A stretch of 50,745 nt of DNA, taken from assembly GCA_024645175.1 (NCBI GenBank), contig JAHEGB010000006.1:1-50745 (forward strand). Reading direction: 5' to 3'. Every line of letters starts with the position of its first letter. Position 1 is the first letter of the stretch. Made by a program: the position numbers and the translations under genes. Below, one piece after another: positions 1 to 9,186 of this stretch. The notes below the pieces were generated by a model. That model did no database searches. It saw only the letters and a list, made by a program, of their open reading frames with translations, and had not been told where the DNA came from. This DNA is from Microbacteriaceae bacterium. Its GTDB lineage: Bacteria > Actinomycetota > Actinomycetes > Actinomycetales > Microbacteriaceae.

Positions 1-215
1 ACGCAAACTACCGCCCACAGTTCTACTTCCGTACCACTGACGTGACTGGTGTTATCACCCTTCCTGCAGGTACTGAAATGGTTATGCCTGGCGACACCAC
101 CGAAATGTCAGTTGAGCTAATTCAGCCAATTGCTATGGAAGATGGTCTTCGTTTCGCTATCCGTGAGGGTGGCCGCACCGTTGGTGCAGGAACCGTAACC
201 AAGATCACCAAGTAA
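1..215 (+). CDS. tuf: Elongation factor Tu, C-terminal end (partial)
   Basis: The open frame enters from the left edge, with its first full codon at base 3, and ends at TAA 213-215. It encodes the last 70 residues of EF-Tu, the GTPase that delivers aminoacyl-tRNA to the ribosome. The segment matches beta-barrel domain 3: [10 protein letters not shown] near its start, MVMPGD in the middle, and the closing [14 protein letters not shown]...KITK. The GTPase domain lies outside the window. A strong terminator follows, so tuf closes the upstream operon (usually rpsL-rpsG-fusA-tuf). Identification is secure; only the length is truncated by the window. Confidence 0.97.
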   Translation, partial: ANYRPQFYFRTTDVTGVITLPAGTEMVMPGDTTEMSVELIQPIAMEDGLRFAIREGGRTVGAGTVTKITK

Positions 216-238
216 TTTCGATTACTTAGTTCTTAAAG

Positions 239-270
239 AAATCCCCCGACTTCGGTCGGGGGATTTCTTT
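239..270 (+). terminator. Rho-independent terminator of tuf
   Basis: A perfect 12-bp stem (239-250 with 255-266) closes on a TTCG tetraloop and is followed by CTTTTTGTTTT. It starts 23 bases after the tuf stop codon. A C/G-rich core, a stable UUCG loop and a U-tract are the classic intrinsic terminator features. Confidence 0.95.
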
Positions 271-386
271 TTGTTTTGGCGCTACAACATGACCCAGGAT
301 TGAAAAGTTCGAGCTTCAAGCACAATTGAATGGCATGCCTTAATGTGTTTCTTGAATCAAGGGCATTGAGAAAGAGGGTGCAGGCC

Positions 387-809
387 ATGAAAATGTGGTT
401 GGTAAATTTGTTTGGCAAAGGTAAGTTTCGGCTTTTAGCCGCCTTGGTAACAATATGTGTGGCAGTTGCTGTTTTTTTCGTGGCAAATTCACCCAAGAGC
501 TTGGATTCAGCCACAACCGCCTGTGGCGTTGAGCTTTTCGCCGTTATTGACGAGTCTCAAAAAACTCCGACTTTGAACTTGAGTATTCAAGATGAAAACT
601 ACGAAAGCACGGGGTTAGACACCGTAGATCAGTTGTGCATCCTGAAGCAACTCAATGCTCCTGAATATGTAATTTCCAAAGTCACCTTCCTTGCCGAGAA
701 CCCTCACGAGGCGGACCCGGCAGGAGATTGGGCAGATTGGCAGGGCTATAGAGCAATGTGGCACCTGAATATCAATTACAAGGTTGACCTTGTTGTTTGG
801 AAGAAGTAG
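387..809 (+). CDS. Hypothetical membrane-anchored protein
   Basis: I do not recognise the family. From ATG 387 the product is 140 residues: a short basic N-terminus (MKMWLVNLFGKGKFR), one hydrophobic segment at about 16-33 that looks like a signal anchor, then a roughly 105-residue polar domain outside the membrane. That domain has two cysteines (in TTACGVE and QLCIL) and is rich in Asp, Glu and Trp. ATG 387 is chosen because AGAGGG lies 8 bases upstream; an in-frame ATG at 330 has no ribosome binding site. The gene stands alone between tuf and rpsJ and is less G+C-rich than the ribosomal genes, so it may be a later arrival. Confidence 0.6.
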   Translation: MKMWLVNLFGKGKFRLLAALVTICVAVAVFFVANSPKSLDSATTACGVELFAVIDESQKTPTLNLSIQDENYESTGLDTVDQLCILKQLNAPEYVISKVTFLAENPHEADPAGDWADWQGYRAMWHLNINYKVDLVVWKK

Positions 810-833
810 CTGAGCCTAGGGTCGAGCGTTGAC

Positions 834-1169
834 CTAAAGGCGCTGGCCGAAGCGAAAGCTGTTGCCGTCGGCGTCTTTCAGCCAGAACTCGCGGGTGTGC
901 CAGGTTTGGTCTTCGGCAGTCGTGCCGGCCTGTTCTGCGAGCTCATCGACATTGTCTGACCAGAAATAGACCACAACTGGGCCGATTCCGTCGCCTCGGC
1001 TCTCGCTGAGGTGAATTTCGTGGCCATCCGGGTGGCCGACCGAGCCATATCGAACGTTTGTGCCGGCTGGGTCATGCACCCAGTTCAGGGTGAAACCGAC
1101 CGTGGCTAAGACCTCAAGAGTCGGCTCGATTTTGGTCACCGGCACCACCGGAACGATAGATTTGATCAT
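834..1169 (-). CDS. VOC superfamily (glyoxalase/bleomycin-resistance-like) protein
   Basis: The 111-residue product fits a single VOC module with paired beta-alpha-beta-beta-beta units: VPVVPVTKIEPTLEVLATVGF at the start, then GHPDGHEIHLSES, a VVVYFWSDNVDELAE helix, and the closing FWLKDADGNSFRFGQ. The His in GHEIHL and the Glu in REFWLKDADGN sit where metal ligands or binding-loop residues occur. Small single-domain VOC proteins of this sort act as drug-binding resistance proteins or lyases; the substrate cannot be read from sequence. It is transcribed against its neighbours. TAGGCT lies 6 bases before the ATG, so the mRNA is probably leaderless. Confidence 0.8.
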   Translation of the reverse strand: MIKSIVPVVPVTKIEPTLEVLATVGFTLNWVHDPAGTNVRYGSVGHPDGHEIHLSESRGDGIGPVVVYFWSDNVDELAEQAGTTAEDQTWHTREFWLKDADGNSFRFGQRL

Positions 1170-1547
1170 GGATAGAGCCTATGAGCGCATCGGTTCAAAA
1201 AAATCGGAAAAAGATACTCTTTTCGGCAGATTTAATTTGCATTGACACGCCCGAATGTGGCAGGATTGAAAAGTTCTTGAGTCGTCGCGCTATCTTGCGT
1301 GAACCACTGCAGGCATTTGTGAACAGATTCGTCTGGGCCGGCCGCAGCAGAACAGAAATGTATTCGACCTTTAGTTCGATTGTTTCGACCGGTTTTCCGG
1401 CGACACACCCGAGCGCGTGGGTCGGAGGAGCAGTACCTCCGAGGGCGAAAATCCAAGGAATTGACAGATAAACAGTGGTGCAACATCAGTAGTGCTACTA
1501 AGCACGCGGCCTAAAAAACCGCGAATGTGATATGAGAGCGAGTCAAG
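1170..1547. other. 378-bp gene-free region upstream of rpsJ
   Basis: No convincing gene is present; the open frames here lack ribosome binding sites and resemble no protein. The region holds the VOC promoter, one copy of a 16-base repeat (1261-1276) and the S10-operon promoter and leader. A possible promoter is TTGAAA 1266-1271 with TATCTT 1291-1296, though its 19-bp spacer is long. Consensus TTGACA also occurs at 1242-1247 and 1461-1466, without a good -10 at normal spacing. A small CGCGG/CCGCG hairpin (1505-1523) lies just before rpsJ. Confidence 0.5.
1176..1181 (-). promoter_or_regulatory. -10 element of the VOC gene, probably leaderless
   Basis: On the minus strand TAGGCT is separated from the ATG by only 6 bases and there is no Shine-Dalgarno sequence between them. 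Transcription would start at or next to the A of the ATG. No good -35 is visible. Confidence 0.45.
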
Positions 1548-1856
1548 ATGGCCGGACAGAAAATCCGCATTCGACTTAAGTCATACGACCACGAGGTCAT
1601 TGACGTTTCTGCGCGCAAGATCGTAGATACCGTTACTCGTGCCGGTGCAACCGTAGTAGGTCCAGTACCTCTACCAACCGAGAAGAACGTAGTGTGTGTG
1701 ATTCGTTCACCTCACAAGTACAAAGACAGCCGCGAGCACTTCGAGATGCGCACCCACAAGCGCGTAATCGACATCATCGACCCAACTCCTAAGGCAGTTG
1801 ACTCTTTGATGCGTCTCGACCTTCCGGCAGACGTAAACATCGAGATCAAGCTCTAA
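1548..1856 (+). CDS. rpsJ: 30S ribosomal protein S10
   Basis: The 102-residue protein is a full-length S10, a component of the 30S head that also acts as NusE in antitermination. Recognisable landmarks are [15 protein letters not shown] at the start, [35 protein letters not shown] in the middle, and a C-terminus ending VNIEIKL. The ATG follows GAGAGCGAG. It is the first gene of the S10 operon, preceded by a leader of uncertain length, and rplC follows after 8 bases. Confidence 0.98.
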   Translation: MAGQKIRIRLKSYDHEVIDVSARKIVDTVTRAGATVVGPVPLPTEKNVVCVIRSPHKYKDSREHFEMRTHKRVIDIIDPTPKAVDSLMRLDLPADVNIEIKL

Positions 1857-1864
1857 GGAAAACG

Positions 1865-2518
1865 ATGACTACTCAAAACAAGACTGTAAAGGGACTACTG
1901 GGCAAGAAGCTCGGCATGACTCAGGTCTGGGACGCGAACAACAAGCTTGTTCCTGTTACCGTGATCGAGGCTGGCTCAAACGTAGTTACCCAAATCAAGA
2001 ACATTGAAACCGACGGTTACACCGCGGTTCAGGTTGCATACGGTGCAATCAAGCCAACCAAGGTCGACAAGCCAACCGCTGGTCACTTCGAGAAGGCTGG
2101 CGTTAACCCACGTCGTTACCTTGCAGAAATTCGCACTGCTGACGCAGCTGAATATTCAGTTGGCCAGGAGCTCGGTGTTGAGGTATTCGAAGTTGGCGCA
2201 AAGCTAGACGTCGTTGGCACCTCAAAGGGTAAGGGCTTCGCAGGTCACATGAAGCGCCACGGCTTCCACGGTGTTGGTGCATCTCACGGTGCTCACCGCA
2301 ACCACCGCAAGCCTGGTTCGATCGGTATGTCATCTACTCCTGGACGCGTGTTCAAGGGCATGAAGATGGCTGGCCGCATGGGTTCAGACCGCGTCACCAC
2401 TCTTAACTTGACTCTTCACGCAGTAGACGCCGAAAAGGGCTTGCTACTCGTAAAGGGTGCAGTTCCTGGTCCAAAGGGCCAGCTCGTATTCGTTCGCAAC
2501 GCAGTGAAGGGAGCGTAA
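1865..2518 (+). CDS. rplC: 50S ribosomal protein L3
   Basis: L3 (217 residues) binds near the 3' end of 23S rRNA and helps start 50S assembly. The N-terminus [13 protein letters not shown] and the extended-loop sequence [32 protein letters not shown] are diagnostic; the loop reaches towards the peptidyl transferase centre, and its Gln in other species is a methylation site. The AAGGA of its ribosome binding site overlaps the rpsJ stop codon, which suggests translational coupling. rplD begins 4 bases after its stop. Confidence 0.98.
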   Translation: MTTQNKTVKGLLGKKLGMTQVWDANNKLVPVTVIEAGSNVVTQIKNIETDGYTAVQVAYGAIKPTKVDKPTAGHFEKAGVNPRRYLAEIRTADAAEYSVGQELGVEVFEVGAKLDVVGTSKGKGFAGHMKRHGFHGVGASHGAHRNHRKPGSIGMSSTPGRVFKGMKMAGRMGSDRVTTLNLTLHAVDAEKGLLLVKGAVPGPKGQLVFVRNAVKGA

Positions 2519-2522
2519 CCAA

Positions 2523-3200
2523 ATGACTAACTCGGTAGACGTTCTTGACGTCGCAGGAAAGAAGACTGGCACTGCCAACCTTCCAACCGAACTATTCGAC
2601 GTTCAGACCAACGTTCCTCTAATTCACCAGGTTGTTGTTGCTCAGTTGGCAGCTGCTCGTCAGGGCACCCAGTCAACCAAGCGTCACGGTGAAGTTTCTG
2701 GAACCGGTAAGAAGCCGTTCAAGCAGAAGGGAACCGGTCGTGCTCGTCAGGGTTCGCTCCGTGCTCCACAGATGCGTGGCGGTTACGTAACTCACGGTCC
2801 AAAGCCTCGTGACTACGACCAGCGCACCCCAAAGAAAATGATCGCTGCTGCAGTGAAGGGCGCTCTAAGCGACCGCGCACGCAACAACCGTCTGCACGTA
2901 ATCGACGCTTTCGCTCTTGGCGACAAGCCATCGACCAAGTCAGCACAGTCGATCATTGCGAAGCTAACCGGCCGCCGCAACGTTCTAGTTGTTCTAGACC
3001 GCAGCGACGACGTTAGCTACAAGAGCTTGCGCAACATTCAGAACCTTCACGTTCTGCCTGTTGACCAGCTAAACGCATACGACGTTTTGTTGAGCGACGA
3101 CGTGATCTTCACCAAGTCAGCACTCGACGTATTCATCGCAGGTCCATCGAAGGGCTCGGCTAAGGCCACTGCTACTTCGAGTGAAGCAGCGGAGGCATAA
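2523..3200 (+). CDS. rplD: 50S ribosomal protein L4
   Basis: L4 (225 residues) lines the peptide exit tunnel. The tunnel loop is clear: [38 protein letters not shown], near residues 47-88. In other bacteria free L4 represses the S10 operon through its leader; no matching structure could be assigned here. The last 20 or so residues (after FIAGPS) form a Ser/Ala/Lys tail ending SSEAAEA, one of several low-complexity ends on ribosomal proteins in this cluster. Gaps to its neighbours are 3-4 bases. Confidence 0.97.
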   Translation: MTNSVDVLDVAGKKTGTANLPTELFDVQTNVPLIHQVVVAQLAAARQGTQSTKRHGEVSGTGKKPFKQKGTGRARQGSLRAPQMRGGYVTHGPKPRDYDQRTPKKMIAAAVKGALSDRARNNRLHVIDAFALGDKPSTKSAQSIIAKLTGRRNVLVVLDRSDDVSYKSLRNIQNLHVLPVDQLNAYDVLLSDDVIFTKSALDVFIAGPSKGSAKATATSSEAAEA

Positions 3201-3203
3201 ACC

Positions 3204-3503
3204 ATGACTGCAATCAACAAAGATCCACGCGACGTAATCATCAAGCCAATCGTCTCTGAGAAGAGCTACAACTTGATCGACAACGGCAAGTACACCTTTG
3301 AAGTAGATCCAACTTCGAACAAGACTGAAATCAAGCAGGCTATCGAAGCGATCTTCAAGGTAAAGGTTGCATCGGTTAACACCCTTAACCGTGTTGGCAA
3401 GACCCGCCGCACCAAGTTCGGACTGGGCAAGCGCAAAGACACCAAGCGCGCCATCATCACTCTTAAGTCAGGCTCAATCGACATCTTCTCGAGCGTCGGT
3501 TAA
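3204..3503 (+). CDS. rplW: 50S ribosomal protein L23
   Basis: L23 (99 residues) sits at the tunnel exit and docks trigger factor and SRP. The family pattern is visible from [11 protein letters not shown] at the start through [23 protein letters not shown] to the basic loop [24 protein letters not shown]. Length is normal. It begins 3 bases after rplD and ends 22 bases before rplB, the widest spacer in the first half of the operon. Confidence 0.98.
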   Translation: MTAINKDPRDVIIKPIVSEKSYNLIDNGKYTFEVDPTSNKTEIKQAIEAIFKVKVASVNTLNRVGKTRRTKFGLGKRKDTKRAIITLKSGSIDIFSSVG

Positions 3504-3525
3504 GGCAAGCGGAGGAAACTAGAAA

Positions 3526-4359
3526 ATGGCAATTCGTAAATACAAGCCAACGACTCCAGGTCGTCGTGGTTCGTCAGTCTCAGACTTTGCTGAGATCACT
3601 CGCACCACTCCTGAGAAGTCGCTACTTCGCCCGCTAACCAAGTCAGGCGGACGTAACAACCAGGGCCGTGTGACCACTCGTCACATCGGTGGTGGACACA
3701 AGCGTCAGTACCGTCTAATCGACTTCCGTCGTCACGACAAGGATGGCGTTCCAGCTGTTGTTGCTCACATCGAGTACGACCCGAACCGCACTGCACGTAT
3801 TGCACTTTTGCACTACGCAGACGGCGAGAAGCGTTACATCATCTGCCCAAACAAGTTGAAGCAGGGTGACCGCATTGAGCAGGGACCAAACGCTGACATC
3901 AAGCCAGGTAACAACCTGCCGCTAAAGAACATCCCAACCGGTACCGTGATTCACGCTATCGAGTTGAAGCCAGGTGGCGGTGCAAAAATGGGTCGTTCGG
4001 CCGGTGCATCGATCCGTTTGGTTGCAAAGGATGGCGCTTACGCGCAGCTTCGTTTGCCATCAGGTGAAATTCGCAACGTAGATGCTCGCTGCCGCGCAAC
4101 CATCGGTGAAGTGGGTAACGCAGAGCAGTCAAACATTAACTGGGGTAAGGCTGGCCGCATGCGCTGGAAGGGCGTTCGCCCAACCGTTCGTGGTGTTGCT
4201 ATGAACCCTGTTGACCACCCACACGGTGGTGGTGAAGGTAAGACTTCTGGTGGACGTCACCCAGTGACTCCTTGGGGTCAGGCTGAGGGTCGCACTCGCA
4301 AGCCAAACCTTCCAAGCAACAAGCTCATTGTCCGTCGACGCCCATCTGGCAAGCACTAG
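3526..4359 (+). CDS. rplB: 50S ribosomal protein L2
   Basis: L2 (277 residues) binds 23S rRNA at the subunit interface and is needed for 50S assembly and peptidyl transfer. It has the usual N-terminal [14 protein letters not shown], the RNA-binding core ([21 protein letters not shown]), and the C-terminal [26 protein letters not shown], which carries the conserved histidine implicated in peptidyl transferase function. AGCGGAGGAAA, a near-perfect ribosome binding site, precedes the ATG. Confidence 0.98.
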   Translation: MAIRKYKPTTPGRRGSSVSDFAEITRTTPEKSLLRPLTKSGGRNNQGRVTTRHIGGGHKRQYRLIDFRRHDKDGVPAVVAHIEYDPNRTARIALLHYADGEKRYIICPNKLKQGDRIEQGPNADIKPGNNLPLKNIPTGTVIHAIELKPGGGAKMGRSAGASIRLVAKDGAYAQLRLPSGEIRNVDARCRATIGEVGNAEQSNINWGKAGRMRWKGVRPTVRGVAMNPVDHPHGGGEGKTSGGRHPVTPWGQAEGRTRKPNLPSNKLIVRRRPSGKH

Positions 4360-4371
4360 GAGTTCGCACTT

Positions 4372-4653
4372 ATGCCAAGAAGTCTGAAAAAAGGCCCGTT
4401 CGTAGACGAGCACCTAATGAAAAAGGTGCGCGTTCAGAATGAAGCCAACACAAAGAACGTGATCAAGACCTGGTCTCGCCGCTCGATGATTGTTCCAAGC
4501 ATGCTTGGTCACACCATCGCGGTGCACGACGGTCGCAAGCACATCCCTGTATTCGTTAGCGAGACCATGGTTGGTCACAAGCTAGGCGAATTCGCACCTA
4601 CCCGCACCTTCCGTGGTCACGTGAAGGATGACAAGAAGGGCAAGCGCAAATAA
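4372..4653 (+). CDS. rpsS: 30S ribosomal protein S19
   Basis: S19 (93 residues) forms the 30S head together with S13. Hallmarks are [15 protein letters not shown] at the start, [31 protein letters not shown] in the core, and the C-terminal [13 protein letters not shown]. Its TAA stop shares one base with the ATG of rplV (TAATG), so the two are probably translationally coupled. Confidence 0.98.
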   Translation: MPRSLKKGPFVDEHLMKKVRVQNEANTKNVIKTWSRRSMIVPSMLGHTIAVHDGRKHIPVFVSETMVGHKLGEFAPTRTFRGHVKDDKKGKRK

Positions 4654-5045
4654 TGGAAGCCGTAGCAAAACTTAAGCACATCCGCATTACGCCGATGAAG
4701 GCTCGTCGCGTGGTTAACACCATCCGTGGCAAGCAGGCAACCGAAGCGTTGGCGATTTTGAAGTTTGCACCTCAGGCTGCAAGCACTCCGATCTACAAGC
4801 TCGTTGCATCAGCAGTTGCAAACGCAAAGGTTAAGGCAGACGCAGCGAACATCTTGTTCGATGAAGACGACCTAATCATTTCTCAGGCATTCGTTGACGA
4901 GGGAACCACCTTGAAGCGTTTCATGCCTCGTGCACAGGGACGCGCTTTCCAGATTCTTAAGCGCACCAGCCACATCACCATCGTGGTTGCAACTCCAGAC
5001 GAGGTTGCCGCAAAGACCGGCGCTAAGAAAGCGAGCAAGAACTAA
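4653..5045 (+). CDS. rplV: 50S ribosomal protein L22
   Basis: L22 (130 residues) has a globular surface domain and a beta-hairpin lining the exit tunnel, where macrolide-resistance changes occur in other species. The domain begins with [17 protein letters not shown], and the hairpin is [32 protein letters not shown] short basic tail ending AKKASKN follows. It overlaps both rpsS and rpsC by a single base through TAATG junctions. Confidence 0.98.
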   Translation: MEAVAKLKHIRITPMKARRVVNTIRGKQATEALAILKFAPQAASTPIYKLVASAVANAKVKADAANILFDEDDLIISQAFVDEGTTLKRFMPRAQGRAFQILKRTSHITIVVATPDEVAAKTGAKKASKN

Positions 5046-5806
5046 TGGGACAGAAAGTAAACCCATACGGTTTCCGTCTAGGTATCACCACCGATCACAT
5101 TTCGCGTTGGTTTGCCGACTCAACTAAAAAGGGTCAGCGTTACTCAGACTATGTAGCCGAAGACATCAAGGTTCGCGCACTGCTAACCCAGCGCCTTGAC
5201 CGCGCAGGTGTTTCACGTGTTGAGATCGAGCGCACTCGTGACCGCGTACGTGTTGACATTCACACTGCACGTCCAGGTCTAGTTATCGGTCGTCGTGGCG
5301 CAGAAGCAGAAGCTATCCGTGCAGACCTAGAGAAGCTAACCAGCAAGCAGATTCAGTTGAACATCCTTGAGGTTAAGAACCCAGACATGGATGCACAGCT
5401 AGTCGCTCAGGGAATTGCAGAGCAGCTAAACGCACGTGTTGCTTTCCGTCGCGCAATGCGCAAGGGAATGCAGGGTGCGCTTCGCAGCGGAGCAAAGGGC
5501 ATTCGTGTTCAGACCTCTGGTCGTCTTGGTGGAGCAGAAATGTCTCGCACCGAGTTCTACCGTGAAGGCCGTGTTCCACTACACACCCTCCGTGCCAACA
5601 TCGACTACGGCTTCTACGAAGCTAAGACTGTTTTCGGTCGCATCGGTGTAAAGGTCTGGATCTACAAGGGTGACATGACCAACAAGGAGCTTGCTGTTCA
5701 GCAGGCTAACGCTCCAAAGCGAAACGATCGCTCGGACCGTCCACGTCGTGCCGCAGCACCTGCCGCTGAAGCAGCAGCACCTGCAGCAGAAAAGGTTGAG
5801 GCATAA
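5045..5806 (+). CDS. rpsC: 30S ribosomal protein S3
   Basis: S3 (253 residues) lies at the mRNA entry channel and has helicase-like activity with S4 and S5. The N-terminal KH domain holds the [14 protein letters not shown] loop at about residues 78-91, and the C-terminal domain holds [15 protein letters not shown] and [15 protein letters not shown]. After the core (about residue 218) comes an Arg-rich then Ala/Glu-rich tail. By my count 8 of its 16 leucines use CTA, an unusually high share. Confidence 0.98.
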   Translation: MGQKVNPYGFRLGITTDHISRWFADSTKKGQRYSDYVAEDIKVRALLTQRLDRAGVSRVEIERTRDRVRVDIHTARPGLVIGRRGAEAEAIRADLEKLTSKQIQLNILEVKNPDMDAQLVAQGIAEQLNARVAFRRAMRKGMQGALRSGAKGIRVQTSGRLGGAEMSRTEFYREGRVPLHTLRANIDYGFYEAKTVFGRIGVKVWIYKGDMTNKELAVQQANAPKRNDRSDRPRRAAAPAAEAAAPAAEKVEA

Positions 5807-5808
5807 AA

Positions 5809-6228
5809 ATGTTGATTCCACGTCGCGTAAAGCACCGCAAGCAGCACCACCCATCACGCTCAGGCGCATCAAAGGGTGGCACCACTGTAGCGTTCGGTGA
5901 ATACGGCATTCAGGCTCTAACTCCTGCATACGTCACCAACCGTCAGATTGAAGCTGCACGTATTGCAATGACCCGTCACATCAAGCGTGGTGGAAAGGTA
6001 TGGATCAACATCTATCCAGACCGCCCACTTACCAAGAAGCCTGCCGAAACCCGCATGGGTTCAGGTAAGGGTCACCCGGAGTGGTGGGTCGCTAACGTCA
6101 AGCCAGGCCGCGTAATGTTCGAGGTTGCTGGTGTTAGCGAAGAGCTTGCTCGCGAGGCTATGACTCGCGCGATCCACAAGCTTCCACTAAAGGCTCGCAT
6201 TATCAAGCGCGAAGAAGGTGACGCATAA
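5809..6228 (+). CDS. rplP: 50S ribosomal protein L16
   Basis: L16 (139 residues) contacts A-site tRNA and completes the peptidyl transferase region. Diagnostic stretches are [13 protein letters not shown] at the start, [23 protein letters not shown], and [22 protein letters not shown]. The ATG at 5809 follows rpsC by 2 bases, and the stop shares a base with the start of rpmC. Confidence 0.98.
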   Translation: MLIPRRVKHRKQHHPSRSGASKGGTTVAFGEYGIQALTPAYVTNRQIEAARIAMTRHIKRGGKVWINIYPDRPLTKKPAETRMGSGKGHPEWWVANVKPGRVMFEVAGVSEELAREAMTRAIHKLPLKARIIKREEGDA

Positions 6229-6530
6229 TGACCATCGGTTCAAAGAACTTGGCACCTGCAGAACTCGACAAGATCGAAGACTCTGTATTGGTCGAAGAGC
6301 TAAAGAAGGCTAAGGAAGAGCTATTCAACTTGCGCTTCCAGTCAGCTACCGGACAGCTCGAGAGCCACGGACGACTACGTGCAGTAAAGCGCGACATCGC
6401 CCGCATCTACACCATCATCCGTGAGCGCGAGCTCGGCATTCGTGCAGTTCCTACTGCAGCTGCCAAGCCAGCGACCAAGGCTAAGAAGGCTGAAGCTACC
6501 GAAGCTGCAGCAGAGACTAAGGAAGCATAA
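6228..6530 (+). CDS. rpmC: 50S ribosomal protein L29
   Basis: L29 sits beside L23 at the tunnel exit. The two-helix hairpin is plain in residues 8-70: [54 protein letters not shown]. At 100 residues the protein is about a third longer than most L29s; the excess is a C-terminal tail (about 72-100) of Ala, Lys, Thr and Glu. It overlaps rplP by one base and is followed by rpsQ after 2 bases. Confidence 0.97.
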   Translation: MTIGSKNLAPAELDKIEDSVLVEELKKAKEELFNLRFQSATGQLESHGRLRAVKRDIARIYTIIRERELGIRAVPTAAAKPATKAKKAEATEAAAETKEA

Positions 6531-6532
6531 TC

Positions 6533-6829
6533 ATGGCGACCGAGAAGAAGACTGTTGACGCAGCTGCTACCGAAGAGACTCGCGGTTACCGCAAGACTCG
6601 TCGTGGCTATGTAGTGAGCGACAAGATGAACAAGACCATCGTGGTTGAGGTAGAAGACCGCGTAAAGCACCCGCTTTACGGCAAGGTTATTCGCCGCAGC
6701 ACCAAGGTCAAGGCTCACGATGAGCAGAACTCTGCTGGCGTTGGCGACCTCGTTTTGATTAGCGAGACCCGTCCACTTTCAGCAACCAAGAACTGGCGCC
6801 TAGTCGAGATTCTCGAAAAGGCCAAGTAA
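6533..6829 (+). CDS. rpsQ: 30S ribosomal protein S17
   Basis: S17 (98 residues) is a primary binder of 16S rRNA with an OB fold. The core runs from [42 protein letters not shown] to the C-terminal [23 protein letters not shown]. About 17 residues of Lys/Ala/Glu-rich sequence precede the core. A 52-base spacer with a good AAGGAGAAG ribosome binding site separates it from rplN. Confidence 0.97.
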   Translation: MATEKKTVDAAATEETRGYRKTRRGYVVSDKMNKTIVVEVEDRVKHPLYGKVIRRSTKVKAHDEQNSAGVGDLVLISETRPLSATKNWRLVEILEKAK

Positions 6830-6881
6830 TTCCCGAGGCATCCGGTCGGTAATCGGCTGCCCATAACAAGGAGAAGAAGTA

Positions 6882-7250
6882 ATGCTTCAACAAGAATCAA
6901 GAATGAAGGTTGCCGACAACACCGGCGCCAAAGAACTTCTTGCAATTCGTATTCTCGGCGGATCAAAGCGTCGTTACGCGGGTCTAGGCGACGTAATCGT
7001 TGCCACCGTTAAAGACGCAATTCCTGGTGGAAACGTAAAGAAGGGTGACGTCGTAAAGGCCGTTATCGTTCGCACCAAGAAAGAGACCCGTCGTCCAGAT
7101 GGTTCATACATCAAGTTCGACGAGAACGCAGCAGTGATCATTAAGAAAGACGGCGAGCCTCAGGGCACCCGCATCTTCGGCCCAGTTGGCCGCGAGCTTC
7201 GCGACAAGAAGTTCATGAAGATCATCTCGCTAGCACCGGAGGTTATTTAA
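6882..7250 (+). CDS. rplN: 50S ribosomal protein L14
   Basis: L14 (122 residues) binds 23S rRNA at the intersubunit face and forms bridges with the 30S; it is also where RsfS docks. Length and sequence are canonical: [27 protein letters not shown], the basic [33 protein letters not shown], and the C-terminal [25 protein letters not shown]. It opens the spc part of the operon. Confidence 0.98.
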   Translation: MLQQESRMKVADNTGAKELLAIRILGGSKRRYAGLGDVIVATVKDAIPGGNVKKGDVVKAVIVRTKKETRRPDGSYIKFDENAAVIIKKDGEPQGTRIFGPVGRELRDKKFMKIISLAPEVI

Positions 7251-7252
7251 TC

Positions 7253-7594
7253 ATGGCGAACATCAAAAAAGGCGACACCGTTCAGGTAATCACCGGAGCA
7301 GACAAGGGCAAGCAGGGAACTGTTTTGGCAATTGTTTCTGACAACAGCCGCGTTATCGTTCAGGGCGTAAACCTAAAGACCAAGCACAACCGCGTTAGCC
7401 AAAACGACCGCGGTGTGAAGCAGGGCGGCATTGAGACCGTTGAGGCTTCAATCCACATTTCAAACGTTCAGGTCGTAGACCCAGGCACCAAGAAGCCAAC
7501 TCGCTTGGGTGCTCGTCTAGACAAGGTCACCAAGAATGGTGTTACCAAGACCGTTCGTGTTCGCGTGGCTAAGAAGTCAGGTAAGGACATCTAA
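7253..7594 (+). CDS. rplX: 50S ribosomal protein L24
   Basis: L24 (113 residues) is an early 50S assembly initiator. It has the KOW motif near the N-terminus ([22 protein letters not shown]) followed by [40 protein letters not shown], as expected for the family. It starts 2 bases after rplN and shares a base with rplE. Confidence 0.98.
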   Translation: MANIKKGDTVQVITGADKGKQGTVLAIVSDNSRVIVQGVNLKTKHNRVSQNDRGVKQGGIETVEASIHISNVQVVDPGTKKPTRLGARLDKVTKNGVTKTVRVRVAKKSGKDI

Positions 7595-8172
7595 TGGCAA
7601 CTAAGACTCCAGCAAAGGCACTTCCTCGCCTAAAGGCTCAGTACAAGGCAGAAATCGCAGCAGCTCTTGCAGCTGAATTCGGTTTCACCAACCCACACCA
7701 GATTCCTAACCTCACCAAGATCGTTGTGAACATGGGTGTCGGAGACGCAGCAAAAGATGGCAAGCTCATCGACGGCGCGATCAAGGACCTCACCGCAATC
7801 ACCGGTCAGAAGCCACAGGTTAACCTTGCTCGCAAGTCAATCGCGCAGTTCAAGCTTCGTGAGGGCCAGGCAATTGGCGCGCACGTAACTTTGCGCGGCG
7901 ACCGCATGTGGGAATTCCTAGACCGTCTATTGAACTTGGCACTGCCACGTATCCGTGACTTCCGCGGACTCAACGCAAACCAGTTCGATGGTCGCGGAAA
8001 CTACACCTTCGGTCTCTCAGAGCAGAACGTGTTCCACGAAATTAACCAGGACAACATCGACCGCTCACGCGGTATGGACATCACCGTTGTCACCACAGCC
8101 AAGACCAACGACGAAGGCCGCGCACTATTGCTTGCACTGGGCTTCCCGTTCAAGTCAGACGAAACCAAATAA
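7594..8172 (+). CDS. rplE: 50S ribosomal protein L5
   Basis: L5 (192 residues) binds 5S rRNA and contacts P-site tRNA. Typical segments are the helix with [42 protein letters not shown], and the C-terminal [41 protein letters not shown]. In many actinobacteria rpsN/rpsZ (S14) follows; here there is only a 69-base spacer before rpsH, with no S14 frame in it. Confidence 0.98.
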   Translation: MATKTPAKALPRLKAQYKAEIAAALAAEFGFTNPHQIPNLTKIVVNMGVGDAAKDGKLIDGAIKDLTAITGQKPQVNLARKSIAQFKLREGQAIGAHVTLRGDRMWEFLDRLLNLALPRIRDFRGLNANQFDGRGNYTFGLSEQNVFHEINQDNIDRSRGMDITVVTTAKTNDEGRALLLALGFPFKSDETK

Positions 8173-8241
8173 CCCAATAAAACATTGGCAAGGTCCAGCT
8201 CCTTGTAAAGATCTGGATACCTCCAAGGAAAGCAGCAACAC

Positions 8242-8640
8242 ATGACAATGACAGACCCGGTAGCAGATTTTCTGACCCGGCTGCGCAATGCAAACTCTGC
8301 GTACCACGAGACCGTTAGCCTGCCTTACAGCAAGCTAAAGGCCAACATCGCAGAGATCCTCAAGTCAGAGGGTTACATTGCAAGCATCAAGGTTGAAGAA
8401 GCGAAAGTTGGTAAGACTCTTACCATCGATCTAAAGTTCGGCCCTAACCGCGAGCGTTCAATCGCTGGCATCAAGCGTGTTTCAAAGCCAGGTCTTCGCG
8501 TTTACGCAAAGTCAACTGAGCTTCCTCGCGTTCTTGGTGGCCTTGGCATCGCAATCTTGTCAACCTCTAGCGGTCTTCTAACTGACCGTCAGGCAGCCAA
8601 GAAGGGAGTAGGCGGAGAAGTTCTCGCCTACGTTTGGTAA
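8242..8640 (+). CDS. rpsH: 30S ribosomal protein S8
   Basis: S8 (132 residues) binds the central domain of 16S rRNA, and in other bacteria represses the spc operon. It shows [14 protein letters not shown] at the start and [33 protein letters not shown] at the end, the standard RNA-binding half. ATG 8242 is used because AAGGAA lies 11 bases upstream; a second ATG two codons later is equally possible. Confidence 0.97.
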   Translation: MTMTDPVADFLTRLRNANSAYHETVSLPYSKLKANIAEILKSEGYIASIKVEEAKVGKTLTIDLKFGPNRERSIAGIKRVSKPGLRVYAKSTELPRVLGGLGIAILSTSSGLLTDRQAAKKGVGGEVLAYVW

Positions 8641-8647
8641 TCAACTT

Positions 8648-9184
8648 ATGTCACGTATTGGAAAGATGCCGATTCCGGTTCCTGCCGGCGTCGAAGTAAA
8701 GATCGATGGCAACGACGTTTCAGTCAAGGGTCCTAAGGGCCAGCTTGCACTAACCGTCAAGAGCCCAATCACTGTTGCGCTAGAAGACGGCGTTGTTGTC
8801 GTTACCCGTCCAGACGACGAGCGTGTTTCACGTTCGCTGCACGGTCTAACCCGCACCTTGATCTCAAACCAGATCACCGGCGTTACCGAGGGCTACTCAA
8901 AGGGCCTCGAGATCGTTGGAACTGGTTACCGTGTAACTGCAAAGGGCTCAGACATTGAGTTCGCACTTGGTTACTCGCACCCAATTTTGGTGAAGGCCCC
9001 AGCTGGCATCACCTTCACCGTAGAAGGCAACACCAAGGTCACTGTGTCGGGAATCGACAAGCAGGCTGTTGGCGAAGTTGCTGCGAACCTACGCAAGCTA
9101 CGCAAGCCAGAGCCTTACAAGGGCAAGGGTGTTCGTTACGCTGGCGAAGTTGTTCGTCGCAAGGCCGGAAAGTCAGGTAAGTAA
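8648..9184 (+). CDS. rplF: 50S ribosomal protein L6
   Basis: L6 (178 residues) lies near the factor-binding site and is made of two similar domains. The N-terminal [17 protein letters not shown] and the C-terminal signature [25 protein letters not shown] are diagnostic. It follows rpsH after 7 bases and precedes rplR by 2. Confidence 0.98.
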   Translation: MSRIGKMPIPVPAGVEVKIDGNDVSVKGPKGQLALTVKSPITVALEDGVVVVTRPDDERVSRSLHGLTRTLISNQITGVTEGYSKGLEIVGTGYRVTAKGSDIEFALGYSHPILVKAPAGITFTVEGNTKVTVSGIDKQAVGEVAANLRKLRKPEPYKGKGVRYAGEVVRRKAGKSGK

Positions 9185-9186
9185 TC

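Noticed and set aside
233-514. 93-codon minus-strand frame over the tuf terminator
   Set aside because: It reads through a strong terminator stem and lies antisense to the better-supported gene at 387-809.
1060-1486. Open frames on both strands upstream of rpsJ
   Set aside because: They overlap one another and the VOC gene, lack ribosome binding sites, and look like translated promoter DNA.
8173-8241. Missed S14 gene or leader structure between rplE and rpsH
   Set aside because: 69 bases is too short for S14 and only a weak CCAG/CTGG pairing is present.
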